Source of the DNA: Chiridota heheva
Taxonomy: Eukaryota > Echinodermata > Holothuroidea > Apodida > Chiridotidae
Reading direction: 5' to 3'
Length of the DNA stretch: 64,000 bases
Assembly (NCBI GenBank): GCA_020152595.1
Contig: JAIGNY010004520.1
Location: 90,001-154,000, forward strand
Position 1 is the first letter of the stretch, and each line of letters starts with the position of its first letter. Made by a program: the position numbers and the translations under genes. Under the pieces are notes generated by a model. The model was given only the letters and a program-made list of their open reading frames with translations, searched no databases and was not told the DNA's origin. Of the stretch, positions 38,201 through 45,719 are shown in pieces.

Positions 38201-41200
38201 GTGCATGGTGTTGGTTTCCATGTGTTCGTAATAATTGCGTGGAAGTAATGCGCAAACCATCCCAAATTAATTAAGTGGTGCATCTTTGAAATGGGGGCCC
38301 AGGGCAAAATTACAATGTATACCTTGTCATAGACTGATGTGCCATCCTCTACTTTCTTTACAAAATTTTAAAATATATATGCATTTACATTAATAAAACT
38401 TAAGTCTGTTATAGTGTTCACAAGTCTCCTTATTATAACTGATCTTCTTGTTGACAGATTGAAGAAAGTTGTTGTGTGCAAGCTGCCCAAATTACAACAG
38501 TTGGCAACTTTAATTAGTCCGGGAAAAATTAAGTGGGGTCTTTATATCACTGGCTTACTCGAGACCCCTTATTTGCTTTTCACATTGTTTTGGACATTAA
38601 ATATTCCAAATCATGATCAATACAAAGTTGACTAATCGTGATGTAAATATTTTTGATTTCGAGACCTATGATCTATATATTTTGTCATTTCTTTAGGATC
38701 TTGGTGTGACATTTTCATGGCTGCAAATTTAAGAAGCAAGAAAGTTCACCAGAAATTATCTGATACATAAAAGTTTAGAAATGCTCATGTGAAGTTGAGG
38801 GAGGGGAAGAGGGTGGGGTATTATTGCCTCTAAGTTACAATGCTGTCGTACATGCTTTCAAAATATGTCAGTCCAAAAAAGTGCCTCTTAAATGCTGCTG
38901 TGCCCCCCCAGATTCAAATATCTTCTGCCACCACCGACATGTGGTATCAAAGAATTTTTTCCTGGTTCATATATTCATTATAGCCCTTAAATAAAAGTGC
39001 CCTCACTGGAGTTTCTGTCAACACCCCTGCGTATGCATAACTTCATGACCGAATTGCTACATGTAGCGATTCATTTTTATGCACACTGATACACATATGT
39101 TTATGCACACACTTACAGACACATGGAAACAGTTATTCTGAAATTGCACAGAAGCGATTTTTGTCTTATGCTAACGCATACAAATATGCACACATGTTAG
39201 CACAGTTCAAGACTTGATGGTGACTCAAATCAGGAGAGGCGGAACGTTCAAAATTTTGGGGGGCTAATGAGGTCAGGCAACATGTGATACCAATATCAAG
39301 CCCCCAGGCTCTGCCGCCCATGCAAATGGCATAATTGTAAAACTTTCAGAAGACATTCAGGGTCATTTTCACTTGATTATACTGCTTACTTGATTTGGTT
39401 GAAACTGAGGTCCAGTCTTGTGATCGTGGATCCGTACCAATTGCCAAATTCTTCTGGTATTCTTGTGCAGCCTTGTTCTATATAAAACAACTAGAAAAAT
39501 GGGCAGGCATGAGAAACAATGTATTTAAGACTTTAGGCCATTAAAAAAGATCATTTCAATATTTGTACAAAGCACTCTCTTTTGACTTTCAGAAAATAGT
39601 TCCATTTTTGCTCAAGCCACATTTCCCATCCACACCACAGCAGAACACTACCTTGTTGTACAAACATCTCACCCAGTATGTAACACAGTCTGCAATACAT
39701 AAAGCGCAAACCATTACAAGACATAACTTACAAACTTGTTACATTTTTGATCTTTTGAAAAGAAAAGAAAAATCTATTCTTAAAAAGCACAATTAATGAA
39801 TAGAAGAAATGGCTACTTGATTCCTGTCAGCAACACACAGGTTTTGGAAGGACATACACAATTAAAACACCTTTTATTCGATTATGCTGACAATAGCTCT
39901 TTTTAGAATAGTTGAGAGCAGATGGTCCATTATCTAGGCATTTTATGATGCAAGCCCATCAACTTTTACATTTAGCACTGACAGAATTTCTTCAGATTAT
40001 GCTCTTTGGTGTATCAATCAACACAGTATTGATACACTCAATTTAGCACTCATTTCAAGGACTCTCATTTTAAAAAGATGTAATGAACCAAAGTTGCACT
40101 TTACACTGAACACTCAAAGTTTAAGACAAAATGTTGTATTGTGTACATTTATTAATTTACTATTGTTTACAGGTATCTACAACACTATGCAGTTAACATC
40201 GAGAATAATATGAACCTTTAAGTCAAAGGTTGTAACTTACAGTACTTTCAGAAAGTTAAGTACTCAGAACTCAGTTGGTTGAATAAACTTCCTGTTTTGA
40301 GAAAAGAAGTAGTTTCAAGTTTCATTATAAAGAATGAATTACATTTTCCAAAAACTGTAGTATTTATAGGGAAAATTTTGCTAATAAGTGGCAACTGTAT
40401 AATAACCAACATTACTTTCTTCACCACTTTATTTTGTAACCTTTGATCGTTACTTGTGAGTGTTCTGATAGAACACCCATGGATTTCACTTGCCCAGAAG
40501 TGGATAAACACCAGGTTTCCACCCGTGGTTCTGCTCTTTTCAGGAAGTGATAAGAATACCAAGCATCGGGTGATTAATGCTGCTATTGGGACAGCCAGTC
40601 CTCATCCGATGGACAGTGAGACCAACCAGCCATTGGCCATTTCTCCCAGTGGCTTTAAGTGGGGGAGAGTGAAGCAGAAAATCGAAGACAAACATCTGTG
40701 CTTGCCATCTCCTTATTGTCATGACTGCATACCTTACTTCACAGCTCCCTTCTCCTGTGTATAAAAATTGAGGCTTCTCTAAACAAATTCTCCCATCTCT
40801 TTCTGTCTCTTGCTACAACTGCAGCTTCTCTTCAGCTGTTCCATCCCAAACTGTTTCTCTCCTTTTCTGCCACTCTTCTCCATGTAGTCTTAGGTCTTCT
40901 CTTCTACCTTCTGGTGTCCAAGTGATGGCTATTCTGACATAGTTTTCTTCATCCTTTCTTAATACATGACCCGACTATCTCAATCTTCTCTTAAATATCT
41001 CCTTCTTATATCCACTGTGCCTGTTCTTTCATATAGTTTTTCATTGGTGACTTTCACTGGCCATCTAATTTTCAAAATAATTCTATGGTACATGTATCTC
41101 CTTTGGAACACATCTAGTTTCTATTCATCAGCTTTTGTCAGCTTCCAGGTTTCACATCCATAGAGGAGTACTGAGATTACATTTGATTGAATTATTTTCA

Positions 41201-44200
41201 GTTTAGTTTTTATCCCGTATATGTTTTATTTCCAAATCTTGTCAAGTTGTCTTAAAGTTGCCTGGGCCAGCCCAATTCTGCATTTGATGTCTTCATCAGT
41301 GCCTCCTTCTTTGTACAGTGTTGCACTGAGATAGATAAAGCTATCAACATCTTCAAGCTCTGTATTTGCAACTTTAATTGTTCCATCAATTTTGTTGTTG
41401 TTAATGCGCATGATCTTTGTCCTTTTTTTTCTTTCATTTATCTTCAGACCAATCGTTTTACCCGTTTCATGTAGTTTGCTTGTTTTGTCTTGGAGCTGCT
41501 CTTTGGTGCTAGAAACAAGTGCAATGTCATCAGCGTAGTCAAGCTTGTCTAGGGCTGTAAATAAGCACCACTGGATTCCATTCCTTCTGCCTTGTGCACT
41601 GGCTCTCATCACCCAATCAATAGCAAGTATAAAGATAGTCAAATAACATTCTGACTGTAGTATATGTTATAGCCGCTACTATACATGGCTGCTATAAATG
41701 GTCAGACAACACTATATACTTTTTTACATTGAAACTGCTGCAATGGCTTTTCATAGAAGCGTAGATGAATTTCGACTACACGCTAGAATAACTAGGCCTT
41801 TCCGTGACGATCTAAGGTCAACTTTTGACTATGCCTTTTAATATCATGGATCACTTTTACATAATACAAAATAAATTTTTATATTCACTAATACTATAAT
41901 CAGCCATTCACTTACATTTTGGGCATGAGTTTAATAAAGACAACTATGAAAAGTTGCGTTTTGTGCAAGTGTCTTCGCTACTGACAATCTTTCAAACAGA
42001 AATAATTATATCTAATTAGTTCGGAAGCTGTCGAACAAAGGAACGTCGGAGAAGTCAACATGCTTATAGCATTAAATCAAGCACTGCGCGCGCATAATAA
42101 CATTTTAGCATTCTCAAAATAGCAAATGCCAGCGCACTCTGATGATACGCACATTAATTGTGTACGCTTTTCCCAAAGTGAGAGAAGTGTGAAGTGATTG
42201 TAATGTAATTTCTTTCGTAATTTAGATGTTTTTTTACGTACAAAATGTTCAACATTTTAATTGTAACTTAGTTTGAAAGATAATTTATAAGTTAAAATTT
42301 AAAATTTTGTCAGTTTTGAAAAGGGTTTTCATTTCAGGATTATGTTCTTTGTTGTTGTCTGAGTGGTTTTCAACATTATGAGTGTATAGTGCGTTGTCTC
42401 ACTTAGTATGCAAGTATTGCTTTGCACGTAGTGCTACTGAGTGAGGTGTTTATCTCACTAGTATAAAGAGGAAACCAGACATTACACTTCCTTGCTTTAC
42501 CCCAGTTTTCACAGAAAACCAGACAGAGAGTCTTCCATCGCTTAACACTGCACATTTGCTGCCATCATACCAGTTCTGCATAATATTTGAGTATTTCATC
42601 GGTATGCCATAATAAGCCATAATCTTCCACATCATGTTTGTTTGCTTGTTTGATGAGAGTTTAACGGCACCACAACAGCAAGGGTCAAATTGTGCCTGCG
42701 AGGTTAGATCATTCCGAGGTATGCTTTTGTCTAGAATGTTGAACATCAATGAAGTTGAGGTATACTGTGGCTTTCCATTCAAGGGTGAATATTTGTTCAG
42801 TAAACACTGCATACTGTTTGTCAAAATGTCACAGGTTGTAAAATCATTATTACTATTAGACTAAGTCTCCCTTTTATTGCTTGCCCAAGATGACCTTACT
42901 TGAACACTGATCTATGCCTACATCCTTTTAGCACGAATCTTGATGCCTAGTACAGTAACTATGTATATTTTCATCAGCTTCACTTCACAAAGTTTGCTGA
43001 TTTTAGGAAAGCTCCCATTGAAAAAAAAAAATGCATGTTGTGAAGCAAAAGTCAATGTGATTTAATACGTTTAAAAAGAAATTGCCCTAAAAATTGAGGG
43101 CAAATCAAATTTCACTATCAAAATAAACACCAACATACATGAAAATTTATACACTCTTACTGCAACATGCTCAAGAATATGTCGAAAAATGGTAAAGAAA
43201 ATAAAATTCTGACCCATTTTGTTTACGTGTATGTTAAAAACAATAACATGCAGTGTCATGCACAGAATTGCATCTTTACGAACATACACGATCGATCACG
43301 TGATGTCTAGCAGCATACAGTCAAAAGACTCTAAGATGAGCATCGATTACACTTGCGTGCTTTTTACTGACCATACTGCACATACGCTCGCTCGAAAAAA
43401 AGACAAAAAACTAAGAAATGTGAAATGTTTGCGCAACATGTACAAACGTAGAATAGCTGGCGAATCTGTCGATCTTCGATTACATGAGTACACTCGCATC
43501 AATCATACATTTGGTTAGTCTGATTACACGAAACTCATGTTGTTCAAGCATTTTGAGTCAATTTCGTCAAAAAATCATGTTTTTTTACTTTTGAGGAACA
43601 ATTTCGCTTAAATAACCAGCCTACCAAGTTCTTAAACATCCTAGCTACAGTACAAGGTAGCCTAATCTTTGTAACAGTTGAAGGTTATTATATAGGAAAG
43701 CCAGAGTATCTAAAATAACAAACTTTGAGATCATCGTTAACTTTGCACAAAGAAGTCAACAGGACTTTACCTGTCTACTTCATGCCCAAATCATGTAGTG
43801 ACCAAATCCAGCGGATTTAGGCATGGAAACATGCACATTGAAAATCATGTGTCACACAATAAAGACAAATTAAATGGCCTTCAACCGAGTCCAAGAAATT
43901 TTGCAACCAGATCTGGTCACAAAATTGTTTTCAATATCAAAACTGTATTTATTTAATCTAAAAAATTGATAAAGCAGTATTAAATGTCAAACCTGTCTGT
44001 TCTGCAAAAGAAAATATCAAGTCTTCCTTAAAATCATGAAATTGTCCCTTTAAAAAACAGAAAATGAGCCAATAATGATGCACATCAGTCCAACAAATTT
44101 AAACCCATTAGCGCATCAAAACGCGTACCGATGTGATGGCCTGCGTCCTTCTTTGGGCATTTGTTCGCAACTTTACCCAAGAATGCTCGCACATTTAAGC

Positions 44201-44641
44201 ACGACCAGAGTACAGATTTCGCTCGAGCATGCTCAAAGTACGCACTGACCTAACTGCCAGTTCCACTTTTGAAGCAGTGAACAACCAAATAGCAAAGTAA
44301 GTGTAGAAAAGGCTCGTTTGCTCAGGAATTTGGCTTTGTAAGCTGTTTTCTCAGACTAACTGTGTTGTGAACTTTAGATTTTTGAAATTCTAAGGTGCAT
44401 CAATTTTTGCATAAAAGTAAAGGTTGTCAGCTCCAAAAAAGCGGCCCAAGTTTTACACATAGAAATACATGGCAAAGCATTTTCAGTAAAATCCTTTAGC
44501 CTTAACGTTAGGCTTATCTTTAAATTTATTCATTCAATTTAACAAGCTACATGTAATTATACTTACTTGGGTGTCTTCAATAATAGGTCCAACACTTTCT
44601 CCACTCTCATTTTCTTCTTTTTGTTGACTTCCTTCCATCAT
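17188..44641 (-). CDS. LRMDA: Leucine-rich melanocyte differentiation-associated protein homologue (complete, 7 coding exons)
   Basis: Coding exons, 5' to 3' on the minus strand: 44641-44567, 39490-39390, 34839-34713, 26902-26763, 24729-24603, 20430-20346, 17267-17188. All phases agree and give about 244 residues and a stop. Leucine-rich repeats run from about residue 48 ([11 protein letters not shown]) through [11 protein letters not shown] and [11 protein letters not shown] to [14 protein letters not shown]. An LRR cap follows ([19 protein letters not shown], then KFLDS), then a polar linker and a conserved tail ending [10 protein letters not shown]. The order and the tail match vertebrate LRMDA/C10orf11, which is linked to melanocyte differentiation and to albinism OCA7. 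I recall recent work tying it to Rab32/38 and Retriever-type endosomal recycling through its C-terminus. The job in this animal is inferred. Introns are long and repeat-filled, and intron 3 is U12-type AT-AC. Confidence 0.93.
18190..19050. mobile_element. Inverted-repeat element (MITE-like), ~860 bp, in LRMDA intron 6
   Basis: The 16-mer tagtatagcagtaaat at 18196-18211 faces its near-exact reverse complement (atttaccgctatacta) at 19030-19045. Similarity extends outward another ~14 bp (attggaaaaatc against the inverse of ggattttaccaaaat). The interior is AT-rich without coding capacity and holds a degenerate cctaa-type repeat at 18640-18730. A matching end lies alone at 10339-10354. A non-autonomous DNA transposon is likely; no target duplication is clear. 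Confidence 0.65.
18640..18730. repeat. Degenerate CCTAA/CCCTAA-like tandem repeat
   Basis: Short irregular repeats of ctaaaacctaat, ctaaaccctaat and ctaatacctaat types. The irregularity and the position inside an inverted-repeat element argue against a true interstitial telomere. Confidence 0.7.
19388..20032. repeat. 36-41-bp minisatellite, about 16 copies, in LRMDA intron 6
   Basis: The unit agtaagctacacagaatgct followed by gaatttcaatcagtcagcata repeats. A subtype ending in tcaattaag alternates with one ending in tcagcataag, giving mixed 36- and 41-bp periods. Confidence 0.93.
20346..20430 (-). CDS. LRMDA: LRMDA exon 6
   Basis: The acceptor is ctgttttctctcaaaag. It encodes a low-complexity polar linker, [20 protein letters not shown] then STKEGNHQ, and ends in phase 1 at AAG|GTATAC. 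The TPLP motif and length fit the linker before the LRMDA tail. It was recognised by phase and by its junction with exon 7 more than by strong similarity. Confidence 0.85.
21690..22920 (-). mobile_element. I/Jockey-like LINE fragment with RNase H domain
   Basis: Minus-strand frames contain RNase H motifs in order. TDDSTWEG (first catalytic Asp, about 22540-22565) is followed by a [15 protein letters not shown]-type helix with the Glu, and then by [19 protein letters not shown] with the final Asp (about 22250-22310). A C-terminal REDVVITR segment with [11 protein letters not shown] follows. A 3' UTR and a CAAA-type tail end it near 21690. An RNase H after the reverse transcriptase is typical of I-group LINEs. 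The reverse transcriptase itself is missing (5' truncation) and the frame is broken in several places. Confidence 0.8.
23868..24069 (+). mobile_element. V-SINE-like element (tRNA head plus conserved body)
   Basis: The tRNA-like head is clear: box A gtggctcagtggttaag (23878-23894) and a degenerate box B (ggtattgagtttgc, from 23916). The body contains tgtgtccttgagcaagacac and a downstream aaaatgagtacc, wording close to the conserved central domain of vertebrate and invertebrate V-type SINEs. A second copy lies at 34255-34460. The element's 3' tail has been amplified into the adjacent 65-bp array. Confidence 0.8.
24070..24590. repeat. 65-bp tandem array built from a SINE tail, next to LRMDA exon 5
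   Basis: About eight units begin near 24070, 24135, 24197, 24262 and so on. Each reads gaaaccagagataagtgctg, gctctatgagcttaatggct and a gatttagctagctaaaa end. The single-copy version of this segment is the 3' part of the related SINE at 34255-34460, so the array arose by tandem expansion of the SINE tail. It ends about a dozen bases beyond the splice donor of LRMDA exon 5. Confidence 0.92.
24603..24729 (-). CDS. LRMDA: LRMDA exon 5
   Basis: The acceptor is ttttatttgcag. The frame continues [20 protein letters not shown] and then [18 protein letters not shown], the end of the LRR cap and the start of the linker. The donor GAAGTG|GTAAGTTTGG is strong. A 65-bp tandem array ends only about 12-15 bases beyond this donor. 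Confidence 0.94.
24860..25013 (+). repeat. Dispersed repeat, paired with 34960-35108
   Basis: The block ending aatatttgttccatgatatt and tattcataagcca matches 34960-35108 over about 150 bases. In both places it lies some 110-130 bases upstream (in gene direction) of an LRMDA exon, exon 5 here and exon 3 there. It is the same sequence that leads into the ~295-bp satellite at 35108. Confidence 0.6.
25850..26200. repeat. Fragment resembling the dispersed 'gtgccc' element
   Basis: Repeated phrases such as aatgccccttttgg, gagtgccccttttgaaaatg and a C-run near 26117-26128 echo the 4935-6070 element. The order is too decayed for a firm assignment. Confidence 0.3.
26763..26902 (-). CDS. LRMDA: LRMDA exon 4
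   Basis: It follows the U12 branch site tccttaac (26920-26913) and the acceptor dinucleotide AC (26904-26903). It encodes [20 protein letters not shown], then [13 protein letters not shown] and the start of the [11 protein letters not shown] cap. The donor CAG|GTGATA is U2-type, phase 2. Confidence 0.93.
26950..30215 (+). mobile_element. RTE-like non-LTR retrotransposon (LINE), nearly full length, broken
   Basis: Plus-strand frames give an APE-type endonuclease start ([17 protein letters not shown] at about 27300, then [13 protein letters not shown]). Reverse transcriptase blocks follow: [19 protein letters not shown] (28717), a [18 protein letters not shown] block, [14 protein letters not shown] (about 29115), [15 protein letters not shown] (29410) and [13 protein letters not shown]. 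The C-terminal block is [13 protein letters not shown], then [19 protein letters not shown] to about 30180. The catalytic pair reads FADD. The frame is interrupted by several stops and frameshifts, for example TAG at 29020-29022. The clade (RTE versus a near relative) is uncertain. It lies antisense to LRMDA, inside the U12 intron; the 5' boundary is a guess. Confidence 0.85.
30605..30720. repeat. Direct copy of 33748-33840
   Basis: The block with caatgaaagattaaaatatt, attggctgga and cttgtgctgcaatt recurs in the same orientation at 33748-33840 at roughly four-fifths identity by eye. Each copy flanks the outer end of a longer inverted repeat (30722-31233 and 33184-33748). Confidence 0.7.
30722..31233 (+). 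repeat. Left arm of a ~0.5-kb inverted repeat
   Basis: Successive phrases (gatcccattttttgggttca, gcatgtctgggggtcatgaa, acctctcagtagggtagctg, gtagctgaacccccgaattg) occur in reverse complement and reverse order in 33184-33748. The arms enclose about 1.95 kb without coding capacity. Confidence 0.8.
31234..33183. other. Interior between inverted arms, short direct repeat
   Basis: Intronic, no gene recognised. A block with ctctgggattgccagcaggt, then catcccgtagaggtaact, at about 32068-32125 recurs at about 32229-32290. Local GC is higher than the surroundings over 32000-32650, and open frames exist on both strands, but none resembles a known protein. Confidence 0.45.
31660..31790 (-). mobile_element. 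tRNA-like fragment (SINE head or tRNA pseudogene)
   Basis: On the minus strand a perfect box B (ggttcgagtcc, 31724-31714) lies about 50 bases after a weak box A-like ctgggaggtgttgga. The arms do not fold into a convincing tRNA, so it is not called a functional tRNA gene. Confidence 0.4.
33184..33748 (-). repeat. Right arm of a ~0.5-kb inverted repeat
   Basis: Reverse complement of 30722-31233 along its whole length, with many substitutions and small indels. The outer edge abuts the 3' end of a minus-strand LINE (33748-34190), so this arm could be that LINE's 3' UTR or a separate element inserted there. Confidence 0.8.
33748..34190 (-). mobile_element. CR1/L2-type LINE 3' ORF end
   Basis: Minus-strand frames read [30 protein letters not shown] and later [20 protein letters not shown] with FKTKL. 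This is the usual C-terminal end of CR1/L2-type reverse transcriptase ORFs. Truncated and frame-broken. It lies in LRMDA intron 3, in the same orientation as the gene. Confidence 0.75.
34255..34460 (+). mobile_element. V-SINE-like element, second copy (body and tail)
   Basis: It shares with 23868-24069 the phrases gcgtccttgagaaagacact, tcagttcactcagctataaa and atgagtaccag, and carries one copy only of the tail unit (gaaaccagggataagcacca). It gives the unexpanded reference for the 65-bp array at 24070. The tRNA head is missing or decayed. Confidence 0.75.
34713..34839 (-). CDS. LRMDA: LRMDA exon 3
   Basis: The acceptor is atttcttccgcag|CACCC. It encodes [20 protein letters not shown] and then [20 protein letters not shown] plus NR, two LRRs. 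The exon ends at ATAGA|ATATCCTTTT, a perfect U12-type AT-AC donor. No good GT donor exists near the end of the homology, which supports the AT-AC reading. Confidence 0.92.
35586..35804 (+). mobile_element. tRNA-SINE family member with perfect 12-bp target duplication
   Basis: The body matches the reverse complement of 15538-15790 (cgtggacattgacttggttg, atgttatgtctgtccgtac, ttgtgtgttcactcgtcgtc). Both flanks carry accaccacaaac (35574-35585 and 35805-35816), a perfect target-site duplication. The tRNA head with boxes A and B is absent and replaced by a gtcgtcgtcgtcatttatta start. It is inserted inside a satellite unit, so it is younger than the satellite. Confidence 0.9.
35909..36075 (-). mobile_element. 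LINE 3' tail inserted in the satellite
   Basis: The plus-strand opening tttgtttgatgaggacttaa and gggtcaaattgtgcctg match 42632-42725 closely and the 3' end of the 21690 LINE loosely. It breaks satellite unit 2 between two gtgtttac-like stretches that may be its target duplication. Confidence 0.65.
36790..37126. other. Intronic, nothing recognised
   Basis: AT-rich intron sequence of LRMDA between the satellite block and the palindromic array. No element or gene seen. Confidence 0.5.
37127..37800. repeat. Palindromic 36-bp minisatellite
   Basis: Units alternate tctacatgtaggggca and tctacatgtacatgtggaca. Because ctacatgtag and tacatgta are self-complementary, the array reads almost alike on both strands and can form many hairpins. 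Open frames on both strands (CRGIYMYMW-like and [10 protein letters not shown]-like) are by-products. Confidence 0.93.
38255..38945 (+). mobile_element. Dispersed non-autonomous element, copy 2
   Basis: It shares ordered blocks with 4935-6070: gtggtgcatctttgaaatg, ccccttatttgcttttcaca, tgactaatcgtgatgtaaat, acatgctttcaaaatatgtc, and an end with aaatatcttctgccaccacc. The first part is missing or too decayed. No coding capacity. Confidence 0.55.
39230..39345. repeat. Possible small inverted-repeat element
   Basis: A start reading gaggcggaacgttcaaaatt and an end with ccaggctctgccgccc give weak inverted ends (ggcgga against the inverse of tctgccgcc) about 110 bp apart. It lies just downstream of LRMDA exon 2 and may be an internally deleted relative of the dispersed element. 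Confidence 0.3.
39390..39490 (-). CDS. LRMDA: LRMDA exon 2
   Basis: The acceptor is tgcccatttttctag at 39491-39492 and the donor ATCAA|GTAAGC. It encodes [20 protein letters not shown] and then [13 protein letters not shown], the N-terminal cap and first LRR. A second AG 13 bases inside the exon would break the frame with exon 1, so the upstream acceptor is preferred. It ends in phase 2, and N59 spans the junction. Confidence 0.92.
40485..40640 (-). mobile_element. Probable diverged SINE fragment
   Basis: The plus-strand phrase gaagtggataaacaccaggt, then ttccaccc, matches gaagtggataaacaccgggt at 53866 in the tRNA-headed SINE. Further similarity is weak, so the boundaries are approximate. Confidence 0.35.
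40780..42631 (-). mobile_element. RTE-like LINE, second copy, split by an insertion
   Basis: On the minus strand, 42631-42469 reads [20 protein letters not shown] and [15 protein letters not shown]. After the foreign block 41635-42457 it continues from about 41634 with [37 protein letters not shown] (catalytic YADD) and [21 protein letters not shown] decayed C-terminus to about 40780 still shows a [17 protein letters not shown]-type block. The order equals that of the 26950-30215 LINE, with several stops. The 5' half is missing; another LINE tail abuts at 42632. Confidence 0.85.
41635..42457. mobile_element. 823-bp insertion inside the LINE
   Basis: It is flanked by caagtataaag (41624-41634) and ctagtataaag (42458-42468), ten of eleven bases equal, which suits a target duplication, and it separates two halves of a reverse transcriptase reading. 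The ends show only weak inverse similarity (ctgactgtagtat against the inverse of a gtagtgctactgagtg end). No coding capacity; family unknown. Confidence 0.65.
42632..42725 (-). mobile_element. LINE 3' tail inserted in the RTE-like copy
   Basis: The plus strand reads tttgtttgcttgtttgatga then agcaagggtcaaattgtgcc, nearly the same as 35909-35970. On the minus strand this is a LINE 3' end with a CAAA-type tail. Confidence 0.6.
42726..44566. other. Intron 1 of LRMDA, no further gene seen
   Basis: The part at 42720-42960 has a minus-strand reading [11 protein letters not shown] and [20 protein letters not shown], which looks protein-derived but is broken and unassigned; it may be a repeat-borne exon copy. 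The rest is AT-rich intron sequence. Confidence 0.4.
44567..44641 (-). CDS. LRMDA: LRMDA exon 1 (start codon)
   Basis: Two adjacent in-frame ATGs (44641 and 44638) open the frame [10 protein letters not shown] and on to IIEDTQ. An in-frame TAA lies 18 bases upstream, so the frame cannot extend further. The donor is strong (CAA|GTAAGTATAA) and leaves phase 0. The encoded segment is acidic and polar with no signal peptide, fitting a cytosolic protein. Confidence 0.88.
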
Positions 44642-45035
44642 ATTAATACGCAGTGATTATGGATCTCAATTTTTATCAGTTTATTTTACTCATTCAGGCA
44701 GTAGGCCTAGTAACGTTAACTTAGGTCTAACGTTAGTTAACTAGCGACGACAATGGCGAATTAAGTTAGGTCCTAACCGTAACGTTATGGTGTAGGCCCT
44801 AGGCCTAATGTACAACAATGATTATTCCCCGATGGAGAGACTCCTAACTTGAAGATTACAAGTCCTAAGCTACTGTCACTGATTTGAAGTTACTTCAAAC
44901 ACGATTTACACTCTGCTGTATTCAGGTATTGGAGTCGGTCGGTTCTTGGAGTTCTTCTTCGTTTGTATTGGTTGCGAATCGTGCAAATCACGAATCATCT
45001 GACCACTTTTTTTTGTTTGCTGCTAACGTTATATG
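44642..45035 (-). promoter_or_regulatory. LRMDA: Probable LRMDA promoter / 5' UTR
   Basis: This region lies directly upstream of the LRMDA start. It contains a minus-strand CCAAT box (44971-44967) about 330 bases from the ATG and four copies of the palindrome taacgtta (44711, 44728, 44780, 45024). A fifth lies in intron 1 (44503). No TATA box is evident. The transcription start is not determinable by eye. Confidence 0.5.
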
Positions 45036-45099
45036 GTAGTACACATGTATTAGGAAACTTGTATTAGAAAACTTGTAAAAATGGTGCTAGGGGGAGTAG

Positions 45100-45425
45100 G
45101 AGCTGTGGAACTTCTAACATAACTTAAGAAGAATACGGGAAAAGAAGGGTTAGCCACTCCATAAAAACCCAAACTAATACCACCACCACCACCACAAAAA
45201 AAGAGTTAGTAAAGAACTTATCAATCTTGACTTTGAAATTGTGAACAGAAATGGAGCTAACTACCCATTCAGGAAAATCATTTCACTCATTAACAACTCT
45301 TTACAAAAAGCTAAAACACCGATTATCTATCCGTGAGAACTATTTGGTCAACTCCAAACTGTTATCAAGTGTCACATGAGGATTAGCTGAAACATGCAAG
45401 AAATAACAGGAAGTCAAATTTATAT
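45100..45425 (-). mobile_element. CR1/L2-type LINE 3' end, copy 2
   Basis: Reverse-complement match to 11740-12150. The minus strand reads TTCCTGTTATTTCTTGCATG and the block with AATCCTCATGTGACACTTGA, then AGCTCCATTTCTGTTCACAA. Only the ORF end and 3' UTR remain. Confidence 0.8.
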
Positions 45426-45719
45426 TTATAAATGTTAAATATTTTAACATATTATTCGTTTTCTAAATATCTCCTACATTTAGCGATGAAAAAACAGAAA
45501 TATTTTTAAATCATTAAAGGTGTATGGGTAGTTAGGAACTACCCTTATTTTTAAACTAATATATACCCTCCAATTTTTGGAGAGGAGTGGTATACACAAT
45601 TATACCCCTCCCCACACACACATTTTGGCATAGCAATATTCCCCAAGTATAGTAATGTTGAAGTTCACATAGCAAATGTTTGTGTTACTTTCTTCAATCT
45701 ATCAGTAAAAATATCAGTT

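Noticed and set aside
43740-43860. Additional LRMDA exon with a good donor (GACAG|GTAAAG)
   Set aside because: The frame needed has a stop, and exons 1 and 2 already join in phase without it.
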